Source of the DNA: Odoribacter splanchnicus DSM 20712
GTDB lineage: Bacteria > Bacteroidota > Bacteroidia > Bacteroidales > Marinifilaceae
DNA: 64,000 nucleotides
NCBI RefSeq assembly: GCF_000190535.1
Contig: NC_015160.1
Span: 2,232,001 to 2,296,000, forward strand
Reading direction: 5' to 3'
The position numbers and the translations under genes were made by a program. Positions 28,756 to 39,067 of the stretch are shown piece by piece (the first letter of the stretch is position 1; each line of letters begins with the position of its first letter). The notes beneath the pieces were generated by a model. It saw only the letters and a list, made by a program, of their open reading frames with translations, did not search any database and had not been told where the DNA came from.

Positions 28756-29853
28756 ATGATTATCCGCATGATGTCCGTCTATAAATTTTCGACCTAAAGT
28801 CGGTGTTATAGTTGATAGCTGTGAAAGCGAGTCTATCAAATAGTTTTTCATCGAGATAGCGTCTGTTGAATTTATAGCAGAACTCATTCAGATAGTATTG
28901 TAAGTATTCGTTTTTAAGCTTATGATGAACGTCCAACAGAAGCCTTTTGGCATTGCTTATTGCAATATGCACCCAGGGCAGGAAGACTTTAACCGCTTCT
29001 TTGCCGGAAGTGACCGCCTTATGGCTCTTGACGAGTTTATCAAACTTGATATATGATGTGGAATCGTCTGTAGTCAGTTCTACTGACGGCTCCAGTTGCT
29101 CTTTGACAACCTTGGTAATTGTCTTCGACCCCAAATCTGATATGACCTGCATTTTGAGGTGTCCGACTGCTTTATTGGGTCTTCCTCTCTTGGGAGTTTT
29201 CGTAGAATAGGAGCTTTCAACCATGACCAGAATCCTGGCTTTCCTTTGACTGCCACGACCTCTTTTCAACGGTTTGTCCTTTTCTTCTTCTTGAAGCTCC
29301 ACAGTGAAGAAACCTTCGTCCAGTTCTACAGAACCGGTCAGGCGGTAGCGTTCATCACGCTTTCCCATGACATCCCGAAGCTTGCAGACCATCTCCCAGA
29401 TGGGTTGATAACGTTTGTGACCTAACTGGCGACGGATTTCCTCTGTTGAAAAGGATTTCTTAGTGCTTGTTAGCAGGAACATGGCTGCTATCCAGTAACG
29501 GAAAGGCAGCTTGCTATGTTCCATAACAGTTCCGGAGCGTAATGATTGCCTATGATGGCAGTGCTTGCACTCAAAAACAAGTTTATTGGCATCCCAGCGA
29601 TGTTCCGTACAGCCACAATGTTTGCAGACAATACCTGATTGTTCCCTCTGTTCCTTCAGATAAGCAATGCAAGATGCTTCATCGGGGAACCGTTGCATGA
29701 AATTTAGTATGTTCATAATGATATTTCGGATTAAAACAACATTATGAATATACTGAATTTCAGCAAAATACGCAAATATTTTTGTATAAATATTTATCAT
29801 TAAAACATTCGTATGATGTTAAATAAATTAACGGACATTATACGGATAATCAT
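28756..29853. mobile_element. IS1595-family insertion sequence
   Basis: A 1,098-base element. The ends are inverted repeats of about 23 bases (28756-28778 and 29831-29853), differing at two positions (outside-in ATGATTATCCG then c/t AT g/a ATGTCCGT). It is flanked by a 9-base duplication ATAATTGAA (an 8-base reading is also possible, the usual family size). It carries one intact transposase gene. The clean ends indicate a recent insertion. Confidence 0.88.
28760..29716 (-). CDS. IS1595-family transposase (ISXO2-like)
   Basis: A 318-residue transposase from the ATG at 29716 (MNILNFMQRFPDEASC). An N-terminal zinc ribbon (CKHCGC, then CKHC) covers about residues 28-55. The ISXO2-like DDE/N domain has Asp in VELDEGFF (near 135), Asp in TTDDSTSY (near 215) and the late SNAKRLLLDVHHKLK segment. 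The frame is intact, and the stop codon lies inside the terminal repeat. Confidence 0.9.
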   Translation of the reverse strand: MNILNFMQRFPDEASCIAYLKEQREQSGIVCKHCGCTEHRWDANKLVFECKHCHHRQSLRSGTVMEHSKLPFRYWIAAMFLLTSTKKSFSTEEIRRQLGHKRYQPIWEMVCKLRDVMGKRDERYRLTGSVELDEGFFTVELQEEEKDKPLKRGRGSQRKARILVMVESSYSTKTPKRGRPNKAVGHLKMQVISDLGSKTITKVVKEQLEPSVELTTDDSTSYIKFDKLVKSHKAVTSGKEAVKVFLPWVHIAISNAKRLLLDVHHKLKNEYLQYYLNEFCYKFNRRYLDEKLFDRLAFTAINYNTDFRSKIYRRTSCG

Positions 29854-29862
29854 ATAATTGAA
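29854..29862. repeat. Target-site duplication, right
   Basis: ATAATTGAA, identical to 28747-28755. Confidence 0.8.
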
Positions 29863-29995
29863 TTATATATGCAAAGGTAATGAATTAACTTCGTTTAATA
29901 ATAGAAGTAACTCATTTTTTATTTTGCACATATTTCTCGACTTTGAAAGGAAAGGTTTTAGCAAGGTGTTTGTATTTTCCCTTTCGCCTTTGCCG

Positions 29996-30088
29996 GATGT
30001 CCCACTGATGTCCCAGCACCCTCTTACTCCCCTTTTACATTAATCCGTTCCTAACCCGAAGCTCATCCGAAGCTCAACCGAATAACAT
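29996..30088. repeat. Repeat-rich leader upstream of the ECF sigma gene
   Basis: Two copies of GATGTCCCAsy (29996-30006, 30007-30017) are followed by three units starting CCGAA (CCGAAGCTCAT 30056-30066, CCGAAGCTCAA 30067-30077, CCGAATAACAT 30078-30088). Further on, GAAATGAATTA occurs twice (about 30148-30169). No gene is seen in 29863-30271. A regulatory or structured leader role is possible but unproven. Confidence 0.5.
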
Positions 30089-30271
30089 GCCTCGAGTTTC
30101 CCGGAAGGTATGGGACAACTATGAGGTAGGGAAAGAGAGATGTGAGAGAAATGAATTAGAAATGAATTAGAGAGGAGGATTATTTGCATATCTCTGTTTT
30201 TTTTACGATTATTGCTATCTGTTTGCATATTTCATAAACGAGATATAATAAATGCAACGACACACCAAGTA

Positions 30272-30844
30272 ATGGAAAAAGAACAGAACATTCTGAAAGA
30301 ATTGCAGGAAGGAGACGAACAAGCCTACAAAGACTTGTTTGCGACCTATTTCGCCGACTTGGTGCTATATGCCAACCACTTTTTGAAAAATCAGGCAGCA
30401 TCTGAAGATATTGTCCAAGATTTTTTCATCACATTCTGGTTTGAAAAGAAGTTCTCAGGTATAGAAAGCGACTTAAGAGGTTACCTCTATCGCTCCCTAC
30501 GCAACACCTGTCTGAATCATTTACGCAATGAACAGCGGAAACAAGAGAAGCTTTCACACATACCCGTTGAAAAGGAATCGGTCACTCTTATGACAGCGGA
30601 ATTAGAAGACAAAGAACGAGAGCATCAACAGCTTTACAAGGCTCTTCATCAACTGCCGGAACAGTGCAAGCAGGTGTTCACCCTCTGTTGTCTTCAAGAC
30701 ATGAAATATCGGGAAGCAGCCGATCTCCTTGGAATTTCAATCAATACTGTGCGAACACAAATGGGACGTGCTTACAAAATCCTACGCAATTCATTGGATA
30801 GCAAGTCATTTCTTAACCTGCTATTCCTACGTTTCTTAAAATAG
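30272..30844 (+). CDS. ECF (sigma-70 family) sigma factor
   Basis: A 190-residue sigma factor from the ATG at 30272 (MEKEQNILKELQEGDEQAYK). An in-frame frame extends 20 codons further upstream but is not family-like. Region 2 (about 20-90, ASEDIVQDFFITFWFEKK) and region 4 (about 125-175, YREAADLLGISINTVRTQMG) are clear. It is most likely the partner of the FecR at 24633-25808 and activates the susC/susD operon, but the two genes are opposite in strand and 4.5 kb apart, with an AlbA_2 gene, its relative and an IS between them. Confidence 0.92.
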   Translation: MEKEQNILKELQEGDEQAYKDLFATYFADLVLYANHFLKNQAASEDIVQDFFITFWFEKKFSGIESDLRGYLYRSLRNTCLNHLRNEQRKQEKLSHIPVEKESVTLMTAELEDKEREHQQLYKALHQLPEQCKQVFTLCCLQDMKYREAADLLGISINTVRTQMGRAYKILRNSLDSKSFLNLLFLRFLK

Positions 30845-30879
30845 ATATTTGCTCTATTACCATTTTCTCAAAAATAAAC

Positions 30880-30887
30880 TACCTTTG
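30880..30887 (+). promoter_or_regulatory. -7 box for the Sir2 gene
   Basis: TACCTTTG fits TAnnTTTG. Its expected start point near 30893 leaves almost no leader before the ATG at 30897 and about 12 bases before the ATG at 30906. Confidence 0.4.
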
Positions 30888-30905
30888 CACAAATAAATGA
30901 CAGAA

Positions 30906-31595
30906 ATGAAACTGGTTATATTAACAGGAGCCGGCATGAGTGCGGAAAGCGGCATCAAAACTTTCCGGGACAGCGACGGTTTATGGGAAAATTACCGGAT
31001 CGAAGATGTTTGTACCCCTGAAGCATTAGAACGTAATCCGGAATTAGTAAACCATTTTTACAATGAGCGCCGGAAACAGCTCTACGAAGCCCAACCCAAT
31101 GCCGGTCATAAGGGCTTAGCCGAGTTGGAAAATTATTTCGATGTCCGGATCATCACCCAAAATATCGACGATTTGCACGAACGTGCCGGTAGCAAACATG
31201 TTCTACACTTGCATGGAGAACTGAAGAAAGTGAGAAGCAGTAAAAATCCCGATTCGATTTACGACCTGAAAGGCTGGGAACTGAAACCAGGGACCCGTTG
31301 TGAAGACGGCTCACTGTTACGTCCTCATGTAGTTTTCTTCGGAGAAGCAGTACCCAATATCGAACCGGCAACCGATCTGGTTCGTCAGGCAGATATTTTC
31401 GTCATTATCGGTACTTCACTGGCCGTTTATCCGGCAGCCAGTCTGTTGCACTATGCCCCCGAAGGTATTCCGGTCTTCGTTATCGATCCTAAGATTCCTC
31501 AACAAGCACACCGGATGGGCTATCACCTGATTGAAAAAGGAGCTTCCGAAGGAGTACAAGAATTGAAAAATATCTTACTATCCGAAACTCGTTAA
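30906..31595 (+). CDS. Sir2-family NAD-dependent protein deacylase lacking the zinc cysteines
   Basis: About 229 residues from the ATG at 30906 (MKLVILTGAGMSAESG); an ATG at 30897 is also possible. NAD-binding motifs GAGMSAESGIKTFR and TQNIDDLHERAG and the catalytic His in HLHGEL are present, as is RPHVVFFGEAVP. Between them, where CobB and most sirtuins hold four zinc-binding Cys, only one Cys is seen. Deacylation of lysines is expected from the family. It follows the sigma gene by about 60 bases but has its own promoter. Confidence 0.88.
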   Translation: MKLVILTGAGMSAESGIKTFRDSDGLWENYRIEDVCTPEALERNPELVNHFYNERRKQLYEAQPNAGHKGLAELENYFDVRIITQNIDDLHERAGSKHVLHLHGELKKVRSSKNPDSIYDLKGWELKPGTRCEDGSLLRPHVVFFGEAVPNIEPATDLVRQADIFVIIGTSLAVYPAASLLHYAPEGIPVFVIDPKIPQQAHRMGYHLIEKGASEGVQELKNILLSETR

Positions 31596-31634
31596 AGCAT
31601 GAATAAAATAAACCATTATAAAAGCTGAATACAA

Positions 31635-33068
31635 GTGGGAAGAGGTAAAAAACCATTGTTAGAAAAAGTAGAAATACAAAAAATCGCAGCGGAAGGTAAA
31701 TCCATTGCTTATATCGACGAAAAAGTGTTATTTGTCCCGAATACGCTTCCGGGAGATATTGTTGATGTTCAAGTCACCCGAAAACGTAAAAATTTTATGG
31801 AAGGCATAGTCACCCATACCCATCGGTTCTCGGCCTTACGTATAGCCCCGGCTTGTACCCATTTCGGCATTTGCGGAGGATGCAAATGGCAAAATCTCCC
31901 TTACGAAAAACAACTGGAATTCAAACAGCAGGAAATCAACGACAATTTGCAACGCATCGGAAAAATAAAACTACAAAATGTTTATCCGATCATCGGATCT
32001 GCCCGCCAACTCTATTACCGCAACAAGCTAGAGTTTACATTTTCGAATAAGCGCTTTCTCACCCGGGAAGAAATCAGCAGGGAAGCGGATATAGAGCGTA
32101 CTCCGGCTTTAGGATTTCATGTGCCGGGACTGTTCGACAAAGTGGTAGATATCGATCATTGCTGCCTGCAAGGATCGTCTTCCAACGAAATCCGGAATTT
32201 CATCAAAACTTATGCCCTGAAAAAAGGTCTTTCGTTTTACGATATCCGGGCCCAGCAAGGTTTCCTGCGCACCCTGATCATCCGAACTGCCTCGACAGGG
32301 GAAATCATGGTTATCCTCGCCTTCGGACATGAAGATACTGGAGCACGCGAACAATTATTGGAAACGCTTGTCCGGCAATTCCCACAAATCACCTCCCTGA
32401 TGTACGTGATCAACGAAAAACTGAACGATAACCTAACCGATCAGGATATGTTCTGTTTTCATGGCCGGGATCATATCTTTGAAGAAATGGAAGGTCTGAA
32501 ATTCAAGATCGGTCCGAAATCTTTCTATCAGACTAATTCCGAACAAGCCTATAATCTGTACAGCAAAACACGCGAATTGGCAGGTTTAACCGGGCAGGAA
32601 ACTGTCTACGATCTCTACACAGGAACAGGAACGATCGCCAATTTTATCGCCCGTCAGGCCCGGAAAGTGATCGGTATAGAATATGTTCCCGAAGCAATCG
32701 AAGATGCTAAAGTCAATTCAGCAATCAACCACATAGATAACACTATTTTTTATGCCGGAGACATGAAAGACGTGCTGAATGCTTCATTCATAAGTAAACA
32801 TGGACAACCGGATATTATCATCACCGATCCTCCCCGCGCAGGCATGCATCCGGATGTAGTCCAAACGATCCTTCAAGCCTCTCCCGAACGTATTGTCTAT
32901 GTCAGCTGTAACTCAGCAACCCAGGCCAGAGACTTGCAAATGATGGATTCTGCCTACGAAGTTATAGCTGTTCAACCGGTCGACATGTTTCCACACACTC
33001 ATCACGTCGAAAACATCGTCCTGCTCAGGAAAAGAGAGTTCTCCCAAACTGATTCGTGTCAGCCCTAG
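31635..33068 (+). CDS. rlmD: 23S rRNA (uracil-C5)-methyltransferase, RlmD/RumA type
   Basis: A 477-residue enzyme that methylates a 23S rRNA uracil (U1939 in E. coli) using SAM. It starts at a GTG (31635). The TRAM domain spans about residues 1-65. An iron-sulfur-type cysteine set is visible in CTHFGICGGC (near 75), with a further Cys in DHCCLQ. The SAM site is YDLYTGTGTIANF (near 322), the TDPPRAG motif is near 397 and the catalytic Cys is in YVSCN (near 425). It ends with the usual His-rich HTHHVENIVLL. In Bacteroidetes several RlmD/RlmC paralogues occur, so the exact site is inferred. Confidence 0.88.
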   Translation: MGRGKKPLLEKVEIQKIAAEGKSIAYIDEKVLFVPNTLPGDIVDVQVTRKRKNFMEGIVTHTHRFSALRIAPACTHFGICGGCKWQNLPYEKQLEFKQQEINDNLQRIGKIKLQNVYPIIGSARQLYYRNKLEFTFSNKRFLTREEISREADIERTPALGFHVPGLFDKVVDIDHCCLQGSSSNEIRNFIKTYALKKGLSFYDIRAQQGFLRTLIIRTASTGEIMVILAFGHEDTGAREQLLETLVRQFPQITSLMYVINEKLNDNLTDQDMFCFHGRDHIFEEMEGLKFKIGPKSFYQTNSEQAYNLYSKTRELAGLTGQETVYDLYTGTGTIANFIARQARKVIGIEYVPEAIEDAKVNSAINHIDNTIFYAGDMKDVLNASFISKHGQPDIIITDPPRAGMHPDVVQTILQASPERIVYVSCNSATQARDLQMMDSAYEVIAVQPVDMFPHTHHVENIVLLRKREFSQTDSCQP

Positions 33069-33485
33069 AGCTTTCTAATCGACGGAATCGTTCCTTTTTT
33101 GATTAGCACACCTATGGTTCTGATTGAGATTTTTCATCGGCACCGTAGGTGCGCTTATGAATATCAATAATTCGTAAGGAACATCGGACCAAAAGCCTGC
33201 ATGCGGATAAGGGAAGTATCCAAGTTTCCGTCCGGAAGGCAGTTCCCGTACAAACTTGCCGATATAAAACTAATATCCGCTTCTTTGACAAACGTATAAA
33301 ACGGAGGGATGAAATAAAAAAAGCCAGGATTGGTCAGGACCAGGAGCCTGTACAATAGCCATGGTCAATCCGGGAGATGGCAATTTCACCGGAACTGTTG
33401 TCAATTCTTCCTTAAAAACAAAAAAGGTAAAAGCCCCCCGTACGGTAACTTCTACCTTTTTATATACAACAATACAATCAAACAA
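33069..33485. other. 417-base gap without a supported gene
   Basis: Around 33110-33152 CACCTATGG and CACCGTAGGTG can pair in alternative hairpins. On the minus strand, protein-like stretches (KLPSPGLTMAIVQAPGP, VRELPSGRKLGYF) appear in different frames between stops, perhaps a decayed gene, but no start or family is recognisable. The Dps terminator lies at the right end. Confidence 0.3.
33421..33461 (-). terminator. Terminator after dps
   Basis: Arms AAAAAGGTA (33421-33429) and TACCTTTTT (33453-33461), with T-rich sequence following on the minus strand. 25 bases downstream of the dps stop. Confidence 0.6.
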
Positions 33486-33974
33486 TTATTTTTCCAGATA
33501 TGCCCGGATCATCCAAGCCGTTTTTTCCTTTTTCTCGATCATATCTTCCAGGAAATTTGTCGTACCGGCATCATCGGTATCCTCTTCTTTCTCGAGTTGT
33601 TCGATGTCCTTACGGATTTCACGAATTAACGTATCATTGTCCTGACTCAGGATAGCCAACATCTGTTTAGCTTCAGGCAGAGGTTCCGATTCACAATGTT
33701 CTTTAATGCGGTTGTGCTCCAGATAACCGGCCAACGAACCGATGGGACGTTCGTCCAAAGAACGGATACGTTCTGCAATAGCATCAATATCTTCAATCAA
33801 CCCATTATACAAATCTTCCATGAAAACATGGTAAGAATGAAAACTTACCCCTTTGACATTCCAATGGTAATTCCACGTCTTTGCCAATAACACAAAATGG
33901 TCGGACAGCAAATTATTCAATACTGTTTTGCTGGCTCTCACCATACCTTCATTTAAACCAATATTAGCAGCCAT
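33486..33974 (-). CDS. dps: Dps ferritin-like DNA-protection protein
   Basis: A 162-residue member of the Dps family. The ferroxidase-site motif HFVLLAKTWNYHWNVKG (about residues 26-42) and the partner acidic helix MEDLYNGLIEDIDAIAERI (about 52-70) are intact. By family knowledge it forms a 12-mer that stores iron and consumes peroxide; in anaerobes it protects during oxygen exposure. Monocistronic, with a terminator downstream. Confidence 0.94.
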   Translation of the reverse strand: MAANIGLNEGMVRASKTVLNNLLSDHFVLLAKTWNYHWNVKGVSFHSYHVFMEDLYNGLIEDIDAIAERIRSLDERPIGSLAGYLEHNRIKEHCESEPLPEAKQMLAILSQDNDTLIREIRKDIEQLEKEEDTDDAGTTNFLEDMIEKKEKTAWMIRAYLEK

Positions 33975-34112
33975 AATAAATATTTTAACAATTAGACTTC
34001 ATTTATGTATGGCTATATAACGCAATAAATCAGTTTTTGTTACGTAATAAACGATTGAAATAAAAGCCAACGGGACTTTCTCCCCCAACCCGGCAGTTCA
34101 AAATTTCAGGGC

Positions 34113-35012
34113 TCAGATCTTTTTCAGCCAATTGGCCAACAAATTAGTCCACTGGTTATGGTATTCGAAATTATTCCGCATTCCCCAGCCATGCCCGCCT
34201 TTATCAAAAATATACAATACAGCAGGCACTTTATTCTTTTTCAAAGCCTGATAAAATACGACACTATTCATCGAAGGCACCACTGTATCGTCATCGCTAT
34301 GAAATAAAAGTGCAGGTGGGGTCTTGGCAGTAACATGTTGTTCGTTCGAGTATTGTGCAATAGCTTCGGCAGAAGGATTCTTACCCAACAGAGCTTCACG
34401 AGAACCGCTATGTGTCAACCCGGCAGTCATGGAGATCACTGGATAAAAAAGAATCTGAAAATCAGGCCGGGAACTATATTGCTCCAAACGGTCGGTAGTT
34501 CCGCTCTTTCCACTATCGAAATGCGTCGACACGGTAGAGGCCAAATGCCCGCCTGCAGAAAATCCGGCAATTCCAACTTTCGCCGGATCGATACCCCATT
34601 CCTCACTACGGCTCCTTACCCACTTCATCGCACGCAAAGCATCGGTCATCGGTATACGATCATGTTGGTTAGGCATCCGATATTTCAATACGATACCTGT
34701 AATCCCCTGCTTCACCAGCCACTGTGCAAATTCTTCACCTTCATATCCCATAGCCAGATAAGTATAACCACCTCCCGGACAAATCAAAACAGCCTTGCCC
34801 GTATTTTTAGCAGGATCAGGATGAAAAACCAACAGTTCTGCTGTACTATTGTTCGAAATTCCGCCCTGATCATCTACCGTACGGTCCACTTTAATGCCAT
34901 TATTCTCTTTTACTCCCTGGGGCCATAAAGGAAATACTTCCGGTGTCTGAGCTCCGGCAAGCATAGCACATCCCAAAACAAAACTCAGCAACAAGAACTT
35001 CAATCGTTTCAT
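34113..35012 (-). CDS. Secreted alpha/beta-hydrolase, acetyl-xylan-esterase-like
   Basis: A 299-residue enzyme from the ATG at 35012, chosen because it begins a signal peptide (MKRLKFLLLSFVLGCAMLAGAQ). The oxyanion motif CPGGGYTYLA is near residue 80. The nucleophile is in GFSAGGHLAS (near 153), the acid in HSDDDTVVP (near 240) and the His in GGHGWG (near 274). It resembles BD-FAE/Axe-type carbohydrate esterases, which remove acyl groups from plant polysaccharides, but no other carbohydrate gene is adjacent. Monocistronic. Confidence 0.85.
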   Translation of the reverse strand: MKRLKFLLLSFVLGCAMLAGAQTPEVFPLWPQGVKENNGIKVDRTVDDQGGISNNSTAELLVFHPDPAKNTGKAVLICPGGGYTYLAMGYEGEEFAQWLVKQGITGIVLKYRMPNQHDRIPMTDALRAMKWVRSRSEEWGIDPAKVGIAGFSAGGHLASTVSTHFDSGKSGTTDRLEQYSSRPDFQILFYPVISMTAGLTHSGSREALLGKNPSAEAIAQYSNEQHVTAKTPPALLFHSDDDTVVPSMNSVVFYQALKKNKVPAVLYIFDKGGHGWGMRNNFEYHNQWTNLLANWLKKI

Positions 35013-35136
35013 TTTCACAGCTTTAAACATTCTTATTCTACAATTTATAAGGCGAATAAATATAAACATTTTTTATTTTATCCGGTTTTATTTCAGAATC
35101 TTCTTTAATTTTTTTTACTTTGTAAAAAAAGAAATC

Positions 35137-35505
35137 ATGTGGCAAAACATAATTTTTGTAGGCCTGGGTTCTATCGTCGGAGGGGTTTCACGTTATTTTA
35201 TCTCTGAGTGGAGCCGGCACCTATTTCCCTCAAGCTTCCCTTGGGGAACTTTTATTGTAAATATCGCCGGTTGTTTCTTACTCGGTTTGTTAAGTGGTTT
35301 TTTCACTTCCCATCCTGCTCCGGTCTATCGTCTCTTTTTTACCGTAGGATTCTGTGGTAGTTTTACTACCTTTTCCACCTTCTCATTCGAAAATCTGCAA
35401 TTACTAAGCAATAAGGCATATGGTTTATTTTCATTAAATATCGGACTGAGCCTCATTTTAGGCATACTTTTTGCTGGACTGGGATATTTGATGACCAATA
35501 AGTGA
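35137..35505 (+). CDS. crcB: Fluoride channel Fluc/CrcB
   Basis: A 122-residue protein with four hydrophobic helices. Family signatures GGVSRYF (near residue 15), WGTFIVNIAGCFLLG (about 36-50) and GFCGSFTTFSTFSFE (about 71-85, with the conserved Phe and Thr residues) are present. By family knowledge it is a dual-topology dimer that exports fluoride. No fluoride riboswitch is recognisable in the short upstream region. The next gene follows by 16 bases. Confidence 0.93.
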   Translation: MWQNIIFVGLGSIVGGVSRYFISEWSRHLFPSSFPWGTFIVNIAGCFLLGLLSGFFTSHPAPVYRLFFTVGFCGSFTTFSTFSFENLQLLSNKAYGLFSLNIGLSLILGILFAGLGYLMTNK

Positions 35506-35521
35506 AAAAAGACAGTAAAAC

Positions 35522-36079
35522 ATGGATTTCAGTATTATAGACCCACATACGAACGCAGTTTTTCAGCAAATACTTTCACGTATCCGTCGTCTTCAAAGCG
35601 GAGGGACGATCGATAGCCTGCAAGACATCGGCGCTAATACCGATCATCAGATCGGTGCCAGTTACGTTTCCCTGAAAGAATTGTCAGCAGCTTATCCGCC
35701 CGATGAAAAATTGGCCCTTTTGTTATGGAATCAAGGACAAAGAGAAGAGCAAATCGTGGCCTGCCTGCTTTTCCCTCAAGATTTAAATAAAGAAAAAATT
35801 ACGCAATTAGCACCTCACTGTCTCCATTTTGAAATTGCCGGTTATTTAGGTTCGCTTTATTTATATAAACGCCCGGATTTACTTGAATTAGCGGAAGAAT
35901 GGCTCAATTCAGAAAACCCGTTCATGCAGCTGGCAATCATGACAGCCCTTGCCAGATACCTCATTTTAAATAAAGAGAGTGACAAAATATCTAAAGATTA
36001 CTTTCGTACTGTTGTCAACCGGAATTATAAAGACAAGTATGTTCAGTTAGCAGCCGAACGCTATCGTTTTAACATTTAA
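35522..36079 (+). CDS. AlkD-like HEAT-repeat protein (DNA alkylation repair family)
   Basis: A 185-residue all-helical protein related to the DNA alkylation repair (AlkD-like) family: SYVSLKELSAAYPPDEKLALLLWNQG, then FMQLAIMTALARY. It is shorter than typical AlkD glycosylases (about 220-240), so whether it removes alkylated bases is uncertain. It lies 16 bases after crcB and is probably co-transcribed. Confidence 0.65.
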   Translation: MDFSIIDPHTNAVFQQILSRIRRLQSGGTIDSLQDIGANTDHQIGASYVSLKELSAAYPPDEKLALLLWNQGQREEQIVACLLFPQDLNKEKITQLAPHCLHFEIAGYLGSLYLYKRPDLLELAEEWLNSENPFMQLAIMTALARYLILNKESDKISKDYFRTVVNRNYKDKYVQLAAERYRFNI

Positions 36080-36137
36080 TAAATGTTAAAGCTGGCATTT
36101 AATGAGTAGTAAGAGATTTTTAATAAGAAAACTTTCT

Positions 36138-36145
36138 TACTTTTG
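36138..36145 (+). promoter_or_regulatory. -7 box for pckA
   Basis: TACTTTTG fits TAnnTTTG, giving a leader of about 50 bases before the ATG at 36201. A T-rich stretch lies near the -33 position. Confidence 0.5.
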
Positions 36146-36200
36146 TGAAGTTATTACGGAAAAAAAGTATTAATAAATCGTTTAATATAAATTTACTACT

Positions 36201-37808
<1,608 letters not shown>

Positions 37809-37816
37809 ATTACAAG

Positions 37817-37841
37817 ACTCCCGGAAACGGGAGTTTTTTTT
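37817..37841 (+). terminator. Terminator after pckA
   Basis: ACTCCCG, loop GAAA, CGGGAGT followed by a T-run. Confidence 0.92.
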
Positions 37842-37866
37842 ATAGCTTCCCAAAACCTATCAAAAA

Positions 37867-37894
37867 GCATGTAATTTGAAATAAAATTGCATGC
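37867..37894. other. Inverted repeat in the pckA-lpxA gap
   Basis: Arms GCATGtAATTT and AAATTgCATGC with a six-base centre. Next to it TATTTTTG (37894-37901) resembles a -7 box on the plus strand, with no gene downstream. The rest of 37842-38193 shows nothing else. Confidence 0.3.
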
Positions 37895-38193
37895 TATTTT
37901 TGTGAGACATAATTCTGATCTCTGATTTGATCGATAACATCTCTGAAAATAGGAAAACAGTATTCCGGATTGTTTTGCTTCATATCTAAGAGGAAAATGT
38001 AGCTGATAAATTTACACTATCATAATTACCGGGAAACAGAAACTCACAATAATTCCCGATAATAAAAAATAATAGGGTAAAAATACATATTATCCGAATG
38101 CCTCCAGAAGACTTCAGACAACAAATACACTTTAGAAGCATTGTTCGGCTCGAACAATTCACTCCAATGTGTCCTAAAAGAAATTCTATTATG

Positions 38194-38223
38194 AAAAAAG
38201 AGGGTGACTTCACCCTCTTTTTC
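38194..38223 (-). terminator. Terminator of the lpx operon
   Basis: AAAGAGGGTG and CACCCTCTTT with a four-base loop, with A-rich sequence at the left (a T-run on the minus strand), just 3 bases after the lpxA stop. Confidence 0.85.
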
Positions 38224-38226
38224 CTA

Positions 38227-39006
38227 TTATCCCATATATCCCTTCATGATTCCCCGCTTACTGTTGCGGACAAACATGATAATTTCATCCCTTTCTCTGG
38301 AAGCAGGCATTTCAGCTTCTATTCTTTCGATAGCATCGGAGTTGTTAAGACCCGATTGATAAAGAATGCGGTAAATATCCTGGATTTCATTAATTTTCTC
38401 GTTTGAAAACTCCCGACGGCGCAAACCGATAGAATTTACTCCGACATATGAAAGCGGTAAACGGCCGGCTTTTACATAAGGAGGTACATCTTTTCCAATC
38501 AAAGAGCCTCCCTGGATCATCACATGTTTGCCGATATGCACAAACTGATGGACAGCGGTCATTCCTCCCAGAATCGCAAAATCGTCTACGACCACTTCAC
38601 CCGCCAACTGACAGGCATTGGTGATGATACAATTATTACCGATCTTACAGTCATGAGCGATATGGGCATAAGCCATAATCAAACAATTATCCCCGATTTC
38701 AGTAACTCCCTTAGCAGCAGTGCCCCGATTAACAGTCACACATTCGCGGATAGTCGTATTATCTCCGATTTTTACAATGGTCTTTTCACCTCTGAATTTC
38801 AAATCCTGGGGTACAGCAGCGATCACTGCTCCCGGAAAAATTTTACAATTCTTACCGATATGGGCACCTTCCAGAATAGTTACATTCGATCCGATCCGCG
38901 TACCTTCTTCTATCACCACATTTTTATCAATCGTCACAAAGGGTTCTATCACCACATTATCAGCAACCTGAGCTTCCGGATGAACATATGCTAACGGTTG
39001 TTTCAT
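38227..39006 (-). CDS. lpxA: UDP-N-acetylglucosamine acyltransferase LpxA
   Basis: First committed acyl transfer of lipid A synthesis: 3-hydroxyacyl-ACP to UDP-GlcNAc. It has 259 residues, with left-handed beta-helix hexapeptide repeats over about residues 5-190 and a helical C-terminus. The catalytic His lies in MAYAHIAHDCKIGNNC (near residue 120). Last gene of the lpxD-lpxC/fabZ-lpxA operon. Confidence 0.95.
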   Translation of the reverse strand: MKQPLAYVHPEAQVADNVVIEPFVTIDKNVVIEEGTRIGSNVTILEGAHIGKNCKIFPGAVIAAVPQDLKFRGEKTIVKIGDNTTIRECVTVNRGTAAKGVTEIGDNCLIMAYAHIAHDCKIGNNCIITNACQLAGEVVVDDFAILGGMTAVHQFVHIGKHVMIQGGSLIGKDVPPYVKAGRLPLSYVGVNSIGLRRREFSNEKINEIQDIYRILYQSGLNNSDAIERIEAEMPASRERDEIIMFVRNSKRGIMKGYMG

Positions 39007-39067
39007 TCGTTTATTATTTAATGAATACTATATTACCTGAATAAAAAATTTCAGCCTGCAAATATAA

